A stretch of DNA of 64,000 bases from Myotis daubentonii (lineage: Eukaryota; Chordata; Mammalia; Chiroptera; Vespertilionidae): contig NC_081848.1 of the NCBI RefSeq assembly GCF_963259705.1, forward strand, positions 55,734,895 to 55,798,894, written 5' to 3'. The stretch's first letter is position 1, and each line of letters starts with the position of its first letter. A model generated the notes under the pieces. It was not told the DNA's origin, ran no database searches, and worked only from the letters and a program-made list of their open reading frames with translations. A program made the position numbers and the translations under genes. Positions 36,691 to 48,665 of the stretch are shown in pieces.

Positions 36691-39600
36691 CACGGATCTG
36701 GGTTTTTATTGCCTCGGTCAGTGTTGCAATTTGGCTCTGGGCCTCTGGTCAGGCCCTAAGGAAGACGTTGCTCTCTAGACGGCGCCCTGCAGATCCTGCT
36801 GGCTGGGGAGGGAGGCTGCCCTCAGGAAGGACGGGCATGCAGGACCTGACCTGAGACAAGTGCATCCCCCAGGGGTTCACCCGCGGCAACTTCTCCGTGA
36901 GTCATGCCATATTCATGACTCCTTCAATCTGGCCATGTCAGTCACTCCCACGCCCTTCCCTCCCCCCCATGCAGACCACAGTCACCTCCTCCTAGGACAT
37001 TCTTGAGTCTGATGGAGCGAGAGACAGGAGTCTGACAAGTCTGGGTGCCCTACCCTGCTGGCCCAGTCTGGTGGAGCATCCTATGCATACCCCTCCCTCA
37101 GCCTGGAGGTGTCTTGGAAGAGAATAGGGCCCTCTCCTAGGGATCTTCATTTGCTTGGGTTGTTCACTTGGTTTTGGTTGGGGATAGAGTGGGGGATAGG
37201 GTTTCAATTCTTTTCCCAGGAATTAGGGAATCCAGGAACACTCAGGTGGAAAAGTTCCTAGCGGTCATGGTAGTCAGCCTCTGAATGGAGGCCCACAGTG
37301 GGGAGTGATCTGCCCAGGGCCACAAACAAGTGGGTGTCAGTCTCCCCTTGATTTCAGTTCCCTTGACGTCTCCCAGCCTGACCCTGAGCCAACGATCACA
37401 TGAGGTGTGTGTGTGTGTGGGGGGGGGGGGGCTGAAGGTGGGGCCCAGTTTTTATCTAAAAGTTTCTCATCTCCTCTCAGCATCTGCTTCAACTTCCTGG
37501 TGCCCTGTGAGGCCTGGGAACCACAGGATGGGGGCCGGTGGGGTGGTGAGTACAGTAAGGCCTCTGCCCAGGGCTCCTGCAGCCAAAGGACTGGCAGATC
37601 TACCCTGTGTATGGAACAGCCATTCATAAGCATCAGGGCGGAGAAGCCAAGCAGCCTCAGCTGCTGCGGGGCAGGTCACATGCCCTCTCCCTGGGCTCCC
37701 CCTGGAGGAAGTGCCTCTGGTGGACTCAGGTGGGACTCAACACAAAGCCACTTGGAATGTGGGTTTTCAGGGACAAGAGCTAATGGGGAAAGGAGATCAA
37801 CATACACTGAGCACCTGCTATGTGTGAGGCATCTGAGAAAAGTTGTCCAATGAGAGCCCACAATAATTCAACATGCCCATTGTGGAGGCAAGAGAACAAG
37901 GCACAGTGTAACTGGCCAGAGCCACACAGCCAATGAATGATGAAGCCACGGTTTTACACCCAGGCGGTCTGACTCCAGAGCTTGGATTAAGCTGTCCCTT
38001 CCTGAAGTGGGAGGTAGACTTGATAGGAACACTAGAGTTGTTAGTCCCAAATCCCAGGACCCTCAGGACCTGGCCTCCTGCCCTCCTTCATGAAGTGCCA
38101 TGGGTGTGACCAAGAGGCCACTTCACATGCTCCGAGCTTTCCACTCACATCTGACCACCTCACTCTCCTGCTTAGACACCCTGTGGCCCTAAGAGGGCAG
38201 TTGGCTACCTTAAATTGGCTACCAAGGCCTCCTCTCCCAGCTCCCACTTGTCTCGTGCTCCAGTCACTCGGACACTCTGAACTTGCAGCAGCTACTCATA
38301 TGCACTGTAAAACCTGGAACTCCCTCCCTCCACCCCACACCAGCACTTCCCAATCACCGGCTAACTCCCAATTTCCATTGATCACTAAGTGACCTCACTC
38401 AGAAGCAGTAGGTGTGCGGGGCCTGGGGAGGGCTTTACTCTGAGCTGCAGGCCTGGATTCACCCTTCCCAAGCACAGGCTCAAGCAGTCTTGTCCTGAAG
38501 GCCCACTGGGACCAAAGGTGGTGGGTGTGTCAAGATGGGGTACCTGCCCTCAGGAGGGGGAGTGTGTGTGGCAGGTTAGGAGGTGAACACCCCAATAACC
38601 ATCATTCTCAGGCAAGACCCAAGACCTGTGAGCACACAATAGGGTCCCGCCTCTTCATTTTCCTTTCCTCCTCTCACATGGAGGACTGTGAGGACTAATT
38701 CACTCAGTCTATCAGGAAAAAAACGTAATTTCTAACAATGAGTGGGTATTTTCTCATGTTGACTCCTGTGGCTCATTAGCTAACCAGGTGGATGATATTG
38801 ACATTGCCTGTGAAATGGTTATGTCATCCACAGCATAGTCATCAAACATGTGTAAGAAATAAGAGCAGAAGATGGGTGGGGATGAGGGGGTCGTAGCTCC
38901 CACTATCTTAACCTGCCCATTCCATGGTGACCCTAAAGGCGTAGGGACAAGTTCCTCACTGACATTTGATGGGCACTTGCTCTGCAGCAGGACCCGTCCT
39001 TGGAGAAAGGGTTCCAGAATCCATCTAGCCCTGGTCCTGGCCCTTGAAGAGCTCGGGCTCTCTTAGGAAGGATGGGCTTGAACATCTACAGGTCTGAGAA
39101 GAACAACAGGATCAGAGGGCTCAGAAAATAACCTGGGAGACACTGTCAAAGCCCCTCACACTCCTTCACCCCCAGAGTGCTCAGTCACACACCAGATCCA
39201 GCCCATGAACTACTGTAAAGAAAGCCTGTTGGCCACTGTTAGGAGGGGCGAGACATCGGAACTGGTGGTGATGGGACGGCCTGTGGTGCCATTCATCCTT
39301 CCATGTGGACTAACTGTGCCCTGTGCTTCCAAGAGGGTCTGACTCAGGCTCTGAGTGAGGGGCTGAGGCTCAGGCTGCTGCATCACCTGACCCTTGTTTC
39401 AGGCTGGGAAGGTGCCCCGAGACACTTTCTCAGAAGAGGCTTTTAGGGCTCAGCCTGAGAGGACATGGGACTGGGTTTCTTCCAGCAGGTGCTGAAAGAG
39501 GTAGGGGGAACTCGCACTGCCACGCTATGAGAAGGTGTGGTGGTTCCTCATGCATGGAAACCCTGTCTCAGAGGTATGGGCCGACACACCACCCCATGTG

Positions 39601-41403
39601 GGACGGCCCCCTGGCCTATGTGTCAGACGCAGACCACCCAGCCTGTGGGTGTTGGCCAGTAATGGTGTGCTGGCTCCAGTATGGGCCATCAATCATGTCA
39701 CCTCTGAGGACTTGGTCACCTGGGAAAGACCAGCTCAGAGTGCACAGCGATGTCCTTCCTCCCATTTCCAGAAGCGCTTGGGGCCCCACTGGCCTTATTG
39801 GTTCCAGGAGAGGGGGACAAGGACTTTGCTGGCCCGGGCAGCCTTGTTTCCAGGTACAGTACCGGGAGCAGGGCTCCGTGCACTGGCACTCAAGGCCAGC
39901 CAATGGTGTGGCAGCCTGTAGGTTCAGGCCTGGGAGGCCACAGGGTTGTCCTCATCCCCACTCTCCTGAGCTGACCCACTCTTGTCCTAGGGCTACCTCT
40001 CTCTGCCTCCCCTTGTCTAGGCCCTGAATGGGTCGCCTCCCAATCAGAACCCAGGGCCAGGAGTAAGGTCTACGGTCTTGAGACAGTAACTTCCCCTTTT
40101 TAGGCCTTTGTTTTTCCACATGAACAATAAAAATATTGGATAACATCAGTGGTTTTAAACCTTTCTCAAGGACTCCTTGTCAAGTGAAATCTTATATGAA
40201 GTCTAATTAATATATAATATAGATTAAAATAAAGCTGCTGTGAACCAGGTGGAGCGTGGGACCCGGATCTCTGTTCACTTGGCCTTCCTTTAGCTACAGC
40301 CCACCAGGTGGCCCCTGAGTTCTCAGGAGACTCCTAGAGCTCTAATGAAGCCGTGTGAGGCCATGAGGCTAGCCAGATCATTCAGATCTTCCTGCTTGGA
40401 TGTCCTGGGGTGTTGTAACTTCCTAAAGCCATCGGGGCCTAGCCCTCAGGCCCAACCCTCTCCTGAGTCACGAAGGGAAGGCGGTGTGGGATGCGCACAG
40501 GCCCGGCTGGCTAGCTGGGGCCGCTGCCACAGTCCCCCAGGGAAAGCTGCTTTCTGAAACCCTCTGGCCAAAGGCTGCCAGTCACAGCAAAGAGAGAGGA
40601 AGTCTGTCCCCAGAGCCATCGTTGCCACCAGCAAGCCCGTGGCCCAGGTCTGGCCCATCCCCATTTCACTGAGGCCCTCTTCCTGCAGAGGTTCGGGCCT
40701 GGGGGCAGGGTCTTGATGTTGCTATCCCTGCAGACCCCCTTCCATGCTGTGGCCTGGCCCCCACCTGAAACTACACAGCTTGGCAACTGTAGCACACAGA
40801 CTAGCTCCAGAGCCCCGCCTGGCTCAGATGAAGTCACCAGTCTTCTGAGAGCTTCAGAACGGTGAGTTCTAGATTCTGCCTGCCCCAGGTCTTCCCAGAA
40901 GTCTTGTCTCCCCTCCACTTACTCATCTCCACTTCCTCCCCCCACTCCAGAGCCTTCCTCCCTTGGTCCTAGTCATCAAGACAAGAACCTCTTCCTGCCC
41001 AGGTATCCAGGGTGCCTGGATATCATTGAACCAAAAGCTACACGCTCTGGGCCCTGAGGATAAATCCCAGGAGAGGCATGCGCTGCTCTAAGCATGACTA
41101 GGAATCCTCGGTCTTGCTGAATCAAAGGCTGCTGGACCAGAACCACCATAGGGGATGGGCCTGGTTTCTGTCCCCACCAGGTAGGGAGGGCCTGGAGCTT
41201 TCCTGAGGCTTCCCATGTCCAGTGGCAAGGACCTAACCCTCATTCTCCTCTGCTGGGTGGAGAGGATGTGTGTCCCTGAGCCCAGACACCAGGCAGGCAG
41301 CCTCCCATCATTCCTGCCAGTGGTCAGCCCAGCCATAGTGCCTCCTGAGCCCTCCTGGCCAAACCCACAACCTGACAGCAATTCCCCAGGAGACTCTGAG
41401 TGG
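36691..41403. other. KCNC1-SERGEF tail-to-tail spacer
   Basis: About 4.7 kb between the inferred 3' ends of two convergent genes. It contains a GT/G-run microsatellite (37405-37431), a MIR in reverse orientation (37797-38000), an L2-like stretch near 38085-38350 and otherwise unremarkable unique sequence. I see no coding exon or RNA gene. The short AT-rich piece at 40140-40240 is discussed among the rejected items. Confidence 0.75.
37797..38000 (-). repeat. MIR SINE, reverse
   Basis: tgagcacctgctatgtgtga, cagagccacacagccaatga, ttttacacccaggcggtctg and actccagagcttggatta: clear reverse MIR order. Confidence 0.78.
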
Positions 41404-41413
41404 GGACAGACAC

Positions 41414-41419
41414 TTTATT
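41414..41419 (-). terminator. SERGEF: SERGEF poly(A) signal
   Basis: On the minus strand AATAAA begins seven bases after the stop codon and is followed by GTGTCTGTCC, a GT-rich element. The SERGEF 3' UTR is thus predicted to be only a few tens of bases long. Confidence 0.8.
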
Positions 41420-41425
41420 AAAGGG

Positions 41426-41718
41426 TCACAAGCCCCCCATCTCTGCACCTGTCAGGTTGGCTTTGGGTAGATGGTCCTGGTTGTCTTTCCTTCCAGTTGC
41501 TTTGTCCGTGGCTTCCTGAGATTTGGAGTCCTCACTGGCATCTGGGGAAGGGAGGGCTGGCAGCTGGCAGAGGGCCAGGGAGTGTCCAGCCCCACAGCCC
41601 ACAAGGAGTCCTGGTGACGACTGCAGAGCCTGCACAGGCTTCGGGGCTTGGACATTGGCTTCGCTGCCGTCCCCGCACATGCCGTGCTCGTTCCAGCCCC
41701 AGGTGTAGACCGCCCCGC
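41426..41718 (-). CDS. SERGEF: SERGEF last coding exon: final RCC1 repeat and C-terminus
   Basis: Read on the minus strand, this exon follows the acceptor ccctcacag (AG at 41720-41719). It completes a split Gly codon (first base from the unseen preceding exon) and encodes about 97 residues ending EMGGL, with TGA at 41428-41426. The start GGAVYTWGWNEHGMCGDG, then APKPVQAL and GLLVGCGAGHSLALCQ, form a typical last RCC1-repeat blade (WG.N..G, then V.CG..HSLAL). The match to SERGEF (secretion-regulating guanine nucleotide exchange factor, also called DelGEF) is close, and the position and orientation next to KCNC1 agree. SERGEF is described as an RCC1-like protein that binds the exocyst subunit Sec5 and influences secretion. 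The tail after the blade is low in conservation and seems roughly ten residues shorter than the human tail as I remember it. Earlier exons are outside the window. Confidence 0.93.
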
Positions 41719-42109
41719 CTGTGAGGGAGAGGAGAGGAGATGCTAGAGAAGCCGTCTGGGTTTTGAACAAGGGGCTGGAACACTCCCCTGGGCCGCAGGC
41801 TTCATCATAACCCCAGTTTACACATGAAGAAACCAACGCTCAGTGACCCCAGTGGCATGCTCACTGTCCCTGCTCCCATCCCGCCCGTGTTTCCCACTCG
41901 CACCAACCCACACGTGATCCTGCCCCAAACCTGGCCCTGCCTCAGTGTCACTCCCCAGCAAATGACCTAAGACCTGAAAATGCTGTCTCCAAACATATCT
42001 CAAATCCTCCACGCCTCTCCATCTCCACTGCCACCCGCAAACCCAACGCCATTCTCCCTCATGGGGCTGCTCAGCATCCACTCGGATCTTCAAAGACCAT
42101 CCAGGGGAC

Positions 42110-42580
42110 CTCTGAGCCTGCGACTCTAATCCTGTGACTACTGCTCAAACCCTCCAATGACTTTCCACCTTAAAGACCTTTCCTTGGCCTTGACTATCTT
42201 GTTGGCCTCTCCTTGTACAACTCCACCCTTACCCTCTAATTACCAGAACCCTGCCTTCTTACAGTTCCTTTAATATGCCTGTGGGGCCTTCCTTTCTCTC
42301 TAAGTCCTAGCTTTACTGGGCTCCTCACCTCCTCCTCATCCTTTAGCTTCCAGTTGAAGTGTTGCTCAGAGGCCAGATTCCCCAGCTGCCCAATCCGACT
42401 GCGATTCCCGTTACTGCCCTTGTACTCTGCCAGCCCAGTACGTGGAGAGATGCCATGCATAGGGACGTGTTTACTATCCCCGCCTCACTAGATTGTCTGC
42501 TCACTGCTGAATCTCTAGCACAGTGCCTGGTACACAGCTGGTACCCAATAAGGGTTTGTTGACTAGATAAGAGATTGAAT
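42110..42580 (+). repeat. L2 LINE 3' fragment
   Basis: From aaccctccaatgactttcca to ctagcacagtgcctggtac and acccaataagggtttgttga, the normal L2 order in forward orientation. Confidence 0.75.
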
Positions 42581-42699
42581 GAACTAGGAGCCACACTGCA
42601 AGAAAGCATCAGAGCCGGCGCACAAGCACAGGCCTCTCCGACGGCCCGTCAGCTCCCACCCACCGCAGCACCACCTCCTAGGGTTTGGACACATTCCTA

Positions 42700-43421
42700 G
42701 GGCCTAAACTCACATTTTTCTGTAGTTGTTTAACATTTTTTCTTGATATAAAAGTAATACATCTTCATGGAAAAATGGAAAATATGGATGAGTGTAAAGA
42801 AAAGCAGGCTTCTAGAATTTTGCCCACTACTACAAATATTTTAGACAGCTCTTTCAAACTTTCATATATGAAATTTGTAAATATTTGTGTATATTTTGTC
42901 CTGGTTTTACCCATTAACATTTTTCCATGGAATTCAAATTATTCAAAAAGTAAATTAAAAATAATTTGTTTGAAATTTTAAAATAGCTCAATATGCAAAA
43001 AGGTACAAAAAATAATTAACAAAAAAACACAATATCCCCATCAGATTTAGAACATTAGTAAACATTCTGCCATATTTGCTTCAACCCTTCCTTTAAAAAA
43101 GAAATATCAATCAAGCTGGTATGCAATATTTGCATGTTTCTTTAATATTTTTCTACATACATATTCTTAAATACTATGTAATATTTTTAGTTTGTTTATA
43201 GGATCATGCAAATACATATCATTTTTATGACTCACTCTTTACACAGCATTGTTTTTAACATTTATCTGAGCTGATAGTTATGGATCTGGTTCATTTATTT
43301 TAACTTATATAGTGTCCAGTTATGTATAAATCACATTTTGCTTATTGATTTCCCTTTCCTTATACATTTTTAATTATTTAATGATAATCATTGTTGCTAT
43401 TTTATCAGACAATATCATATA
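42700..43421 (+). repeat. L1M LINE fragment (AT-rich)
   Basis: AT-rich sequence with L1M-type 3' character. It is cut by the Helitron at 43422, and similar sequence resumes at 43994. No ORF2 reading frame survives. Confidence 0.55.
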
Positions 43422-43993
43422 CTGGAGGCCCGGTACATGGGATTCGTGCACTGGTGGGGGGTGTGACCTCCAGGGATCGACCGCTGTGGAAGCACTGCTC
43501 ATCCAAGTCAGCTGAGCGGCTGTGGACCCATCCTCTGAGCTGCTGCTCCCTGGTCCAGCATCTTCTGTGGAGTCAGAGCACTCACCTCTCCAGGGGACCC
43601 AGTCGGGCTGAGCCCAGAGACAATAGCACTGAGAGGCGGCAGAGTAGGTCTCAGTCCAGCCTCCTAGCCTCCGGGGTCAGCTCTGAGAGCCCAGCAGCGG
43701 TGCTGCGTGGCCTGCAGGCATCTGGAGGAGGATGTCTGCAGGGAGCAAGGAGGAGGAGCCTGGGGTGAGGAGGCAACGATCGCAGTCCAGGTTCCTGCCC
43801 ATCAGCCCGGGGTTCCACAGTGGGAGCAGCTACTCATCCCGGTCAGCCGAGCGGTGCTCCCACTGCGGTAGCACACTGACCACCAGGGGGCAGCTCCTGC
43901 GTTGAGCCTCTGCCCCCTGGTGGCCAGTGCGTGTCATAGCGACTGGTCACTGGTCATTCTACCATTCAGTCACTGGGCTTTTATTATATAGGA
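43422..43993 (-). mobile_element. HeliBat-type non-autonomous Helitron
   Basis: Read on the minus strand it starts TCCTATATAATAAAAGCC and ends in a short hairpin region (tgcacgaatcccatgta) followed by ccgggcctCCAG, a one-base variant of the Helitron CTAG end. It lies between A and T of the host sequence with no target duplication, as Helitrons do. The ends match the HeliBat elements of vesper bats. It has no Rep/Hel gene. Internally there are direct repeats around ctcatccaagtcagctgagc and two hairpins, one carrying paired CTCF-like motifs. Confidence 0.9.
43880..43923. promoter_or_regulatory. Inverted pair of CTCF-like motifs inside the Helitron
   Basis: CCACCAGGGGGCAG at 43880-43893 (+) and its exact reverse complement at 43910-43923 match the CTCF core motif and form the stem of a hairpin with a 16-base loop. 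Whether CTCF binds is unknown; the motif match and arrangement are direct observations. Confidence 0.5.
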
Positions 43994-44535
43994 TAATATT
44001 ATATAGGATATTATTATAGTACAACAATAATACTAATATTGTTACTATTATAAACAGCACTGCAATGAACATCCTTGAACATGTCTCCTTGTACAAATTG
44101 GTGTTTGTGCAGAGCTGATCCCTAGAAGTGAGTGTGGTAGGGTCACATCTAATTTAACTAGCTCTCCACAGAGGCTGCAGTCATGTACAGTCCCATCAGC
44201 AATGGATATGAACTTCTTTCACTCTATCTTTGCCTTTAGACTCTTGCTATTCTGGTAAGTATATTTAATTCATGTGCATTTCCCTGACTACCAGTGAGAT
44301 GCTATCACTTTATGTTCATTAGCCCTATGTTGCCTTTTCTAGGATTGCTTATATCCATTACTTTGCCTGTTTTGACCTTTGATTGTTTGCCTTTTTCTTA
44401 TTGATTTGTAAGTTTTCTTTGTGTATCTTTTATTTTTATAATTATTTGTTGTTAAATGTATTTCAGAAGTTGTGTGGTGTAGCTCTTTGTTTATGGTGTC
44501 TTTTTTTGCACAGATTTATTTAAAATTACTGCCTA
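43994..44535 (+). repeat. L1M LINE 3' fragment
   Basis: Follows the L1M 3' consensus closely: cactgcaatgaacatccttg, agtcccatcagcaatgg, gtgcatttccctgactacc and ttcttattgatttgtaag. The VES SINE at 44536 interrupts it. Confidence 0.75.
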
Positions 44536-44765
44536 GCCCTAGCTGGTTTGGCTCAGTGGATAGAGCATCAGCCTGCGGGCTGAAGGGTCCCAGGTTTGAT
44601 TCCAGTTGAGGGCACATGCCCAGGTTGTGGGCTTGATCCCCAGTAGGGGGCAGGCAAGAGGCAGCCAATCAATGATTCTCTCTCATCATTGATGTTTCTA
44701 TCTCTCCCTCTCCTTTCCTCTCTGAATTCAATAAAAAAAAATATTTTAAAAAAATAAAAATAAAT
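44536..44765 (+). mobile_element. VES-type tRNA-derived SINE
   Basis: Nearly intact: A box (TGGCTCAGTGG), B box (GGTTTGATTCC), body with cacatgcccaggttgtgggc, a ctctctcatcattgatgtt block and an A-rich tail. A 14-bp target duplication AAAAT(T/G)ACTGCCTA flanks it (44522-44535 and 44766-44779, one mismatch). It is inserted in L1M sequence. Confidence 0.95.
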
Positions 44766-45250
44766 AAAATGACTGCCTAATTGTCCATTTTGGAGATTAA
44801 ACAATTTCCTTAACCTATATTCTATTGTCAGATAAGTAGGTTGTTTCTAATTTTCCATTATTCTGTATAACATTTTTATGCATGAATCTTTGTCTATCTC
44901 TCTAATTATTTTCTCAAATTAGACTCTTACAATGGGAATTCCTGGCCAGAGGGCATGGGCATTTTCAGGATTCCTGAGTCCTGTTCTGAGAACCACTAGA
45001 CGACTTCTCAGAAAGGCCACCTGCTATACTTGCAGCAATCTGGGGGAATCTGTTTCACTCCACACTGCCAGTATTTATGAGTTATTCCAGTGTTTAAGAA
45101 TCTTTCGTAATTTGAAAAGAACAATGGTCATTCTTTTAACTTGTATATTTTATTACCATTGAAATTGAAAATTAATTCTTATGTTTTCTCAGGTATTTGT
45201 ATTTCCTCTTTTGTGTATTGTCTGCCTGGCATCTTTTTCCTGTTTAGTAT
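44766..45250 (+). repeat. L1M LINE fragment
   Basis: Continues after the VES SINE with L1M-like landmarks (gtaggttgtttctaattttcc, gaattcctggccagagggcatg, tgccagtatttatgag). Confidence 0.6.
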
Positions 45251-45254
45251 TGGA

Positions 45255-45495
45255 AAGTTTAAGTGCTGAGACCTCAGAGTCAGATGGCCTGGGTTCAAAT
45301 CCCAACTCCTCCATTTATTAGCTGAGCATCCCTGGGCAAGTTATTTAGCTTCTCTGTGCCTCAGTTCCCTAATCTGTTAAATGGGGATAATGATAGTACC
45401 TTTATCATAAAGTTGTTCACAAGGACTAAATGAGTATGTGTAAAACAGAATGGTCCCTGGCACATGGTACCATATAAATATTTGCTATTGTTACT
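45255..45495 (+). repeat. MIR SINE, well preserved
   Basis: cctgggttcaaatcccaact, ccctgggcaagttatttagc, ctctgtgcctcagttcccta, gttaaatggggataatgata and ccctggcacatggtaccata give a full-length MIR between L1M pieces. Confidence 0.88.
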
Positions 45496-45499
45496 GTCA

Positions 45500-45764
45500 T
45501 TGATTAAGAGTCTTGTTGTTTTAAGTATTTTTTAAGAATATTAATTTATTCTCTGTCATATCTGGCATAAATATTTTTTTCTCAGTTTGACTTAAAATTT
45601 TGTTTTGGGCTTTGATATAAAACATAAGTTTTATGGTTCTAAGTATTAAAATTTATTGATCTTTTGTAATTTCTTCCATTGTTTGTAGGAATTGAAAGCC
45701 TGTCTGTATCTAGATCAGAAAATATCCTTTTTGATGTTTCAATGATTTCAATTTTGTACTCTTT
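45500..45764 (+). repeat. L1M LINE fragment
   Basis: AT-rich L1M-type sequence (tttctcagtttgac, ttttatggttctaag, gtaatttcttccattg) between a MIR and a reverse VES SINE that is inserted in it. Confidence 0.5.
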
Positions 45765-45975
45765 TTAAAAAATTGATTTCAGAGAGAGGAAGGGAAAGGG
45801 AGAGAGAGAAACATCAATGATAAGAGAGAACCAGAGAATCATCGATTGGCTGCCTCCTACAAGTCCCACACTGGGGATTAAGCCTGTAACCCGGGCATGT
45901 GCTCTGACCAGCAATTGAACCGTGACCTCCTGGTTAATAGGTCGATGCTCAACCACTGGACCACACTGGCCAGGC
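45765..45975 (-). mobile_element. VES-type tRNA-derived SINE, reverse orientation
   Basis: The reverse complement shows the VES head (gtccagtggttgagcatcg) and body. A perfect 17-bp target duplication TCAATTTTGTACTCTTT flanks it (45748-45764 and 45976-45992), pointing to a fairly recent L1-mediated insertion. Confidence 0.95.
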
Positions 45976-48249
45976 TCAATTTTGTACTCTTTACATCTCA
46001 CTTATTATCCACTAAAACCCTGTTTTACAGACCACTCTTTCAACAGAGGGAGGCAGACAGGCTCAGGGTTCCCCTTCCCCCTACCCTTTCCTCAATGGGA
46101 AGGCAATACTTGGCCAAAAGCTTGGGTCTGGGGAACACAGATGCCTGCCTGCTGGGCCCCCAAGTGAGAAGTGTACACAGAGAGGATGCACCCCAGGCTG
46201 CAGCTCCTGCGGTGAAGCGGGATGTCAGCCAGGCTGAGCTGAGTCGCGAGGTGGGAGTACAAGAGGCTGGGTACCTTCAGACCAAGCCCGGCACCTGGTG
46301 TGGGCCTGGTGCCCAGCCCTGGTGAGTGGCACCAGCTGACGGTCAGCGGGAATGGGGGCAGGAGGAAGGCAGAGCTGACCTACCAGCAGGACTGGGCACA
46401 ATGGGCAGCTGGCAGGTCCCTTTCCTCCTGCCAAAGGAAACACGCTCTGAGGAAGCCACGCTCTGGGCCGGGGTAGCCGAGGCTTTGGGCCAGGGCTTTC
46501 ATGCCCACTGGGTCTCGAGGCCTGGCAGAACCCCAGAAATATCTGCCCCTAATACTTCCGAAGAAGCTCACTTGAGGTTAGGTACTTTATAGTCTCTATC
46601 TCCTTTTATTCCAACAGCTCTATGAGGCAGCCGTGTTTTATAGGTTGTTCTCATTACATAGACGAGGAAACGGAGGCCTAGGACCACTGAGGCAGTATGG
46701 CCACAGAATGTGTACTGAACTTTGCGTGTTCTATATCAGGGCTTCCAAAATAGCCTATAAAGGCAGACAACCAATATTTCAGGTCTGAGGGGCTCATTTG
46801 GTTCCTGTCACATCTTCTTCTTCATTATCATAACCCTTTAAAAATGATTCTAAGCTCACAAGGCCATATGACACAGGCCACGGGACAGATCTAGCCCAGT
46901 GGCTCCTACTCCGCTGGCCCCTGGTATATGTGTGATATATTTACCTCGGGCTGTGCTTGCCATCCTGGGTCCCACATCCACACACAGCTGTGTGATACTG
47001 GTACTGAGGTCCCCACTAGCCTCAGAGGGTTGCCAGAAGGACTGCATGAGAGCTGGTTATATATATAAATAAAATGCCCCAGCACAGCGCCTGACACATA
47101 AGTGACAGCTCACGCCCACATAAGAGGCAGGCCACATGGGGAGAGAAGAAAAAGGCAGAGAGGAGAGGGAGGGGCACCGCCAGAGGGGAAGGCCTGGGGT
47201 GGAATGACAAGCGTTATGAAGGTTTTGAACACCTTAAACAAACTTTGGAAAGTGAGAGACTGGCTGCCCCTTACCAGGACTCACAGCAGGACACCTTTCA
47301 AGACTGAGCTCTTCCAGCATTTTAGCAGAGGCTCCTGCCCCCACACCTCTTAGGGCCACCTTTTCAGGGGCGCAGTGAAGACAGGGAGGGCCTCTGGACT
47401 CAGCACGATGCTACCATGTGGGCTGTTCTTATGTAGAAGGGGTGGAAGGAGAATGTCTCGCGGTCAACTTCCCCGAAGCTAACTGGAATGCAGAGTGCCC
47501 AGTGTTTGAAACAGCTGCGGCCAAAGCTGAGGAAGCAGATTCCCGCTTTTACAGAGGGCCCTCTGCACTGTGCCCGGCATGTGCCAGGTCCTCGAGGACA
47601 CTGACATCCCACCTGACTGACCCAGATCTGCGCTATCGGCCCCCGAGCCTTGGGTGGAGAGCCTGTAATCACAGAGGGATTTCCTAGCCTCTCAGAGTTC
47701 AGGCCTCCTGCTCATGGGGCTCAACAGATTTGGCCTGACCAGGATGTGACAAGTGACGGAGCTCATGGCCCACCACACTTGCGTCAGCCTCAGAGCACTG
47801 CAGGCAGCGGAACCTTGGCCCTGGCAGGGTCCCTGGCACGGGATAGATACAATACCCAAATCTGTTCAGGCCTTGTGGCACCTGCCCGAGTTTCTTGGCA
47901 ACCTGGGTCCTCACAGGGCCTTATGGTGCTGGGACTACAGCCCGACAGGGAAGGGCCTTGCCAAGGAGGGCAAACACCTGCAGTATGTGGTAGAGCTTCC
48001 TAGTGGTCCCTGAATCACAGAATGAAAACTTCCCAACCGCTCTTGTAGCTGGTTGGTTCTGTCATGGCTAGTGCAAGCTGGAAGGTTCTGCAACAGCTTA
48101 TGGTAACCTGCCTGCAAAGGCAGATGGCATGTCCCCATCCCTTCTTCTCTGTCCCTTCCTTCCTCTTGTCACTGGGACTGTAGATGTGATAGCTGGAGCT
48201 CTAGCTGCCAGCTCACACGATGAGGAGGGCTTCAACCTAGGAAGGGTGC

Positions 48250-48665
48250 TTCTCAGGTTCATACAAATGTAACCTTGATTCCCACAACAACTCTATGAGG
48301 TGTTATTATCTCCACTTTACAGAGGAGGTAGCTGGGCTCAGAGAGGTGAAATAACTGTGGTCCTATGACCAGTCTAGCCAGGACTAGAATCCAGGTTTCC
48401 CAAGTTTCAGGTTCCTCCGCTAGTTCAAACCATGTGAAAGTGGTAATATAATCAACAAACACTTAGTGTGTACCAGGCCCTGTGATAAGCATTTTTAAGT
48501 ATTTATTCACTGAATCCCCAACAAAAGCCTATGAGGTACAATCTAACATCACCCCCATTTTCCAGAGAGGTGGCGAGAACTGTGCAAGGTAACATGGCCA
48601 ACAAGAAGCAGAGCTGGTCTCAAACCCAGGCAGCCTGCCTCCAGGACTCTTCTAGCACACGGTCC
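48250..48665 (-). repeat. Two adjacent MIR SINEs, reverse
   Basis: The first (about 48250-48440) has ctccactttacagaggaggt and gactagaatccaggtttccc. The second (about 48455-48665) has gtgtaccaggccctgtgata, cattttccagagaggtgg and ctcaaacccaggcagcctgc. Both are in reverse order. Confidence 0.72.

Noticed and set aside
40142..40245. Possible hAT end (CAGTGGTTTTAAACC) in the intergenic spacer
   Set aside because: Only one end is visible and no matching inverted end or target duplication was found; it may be an old MER-type fragment but is not supported.
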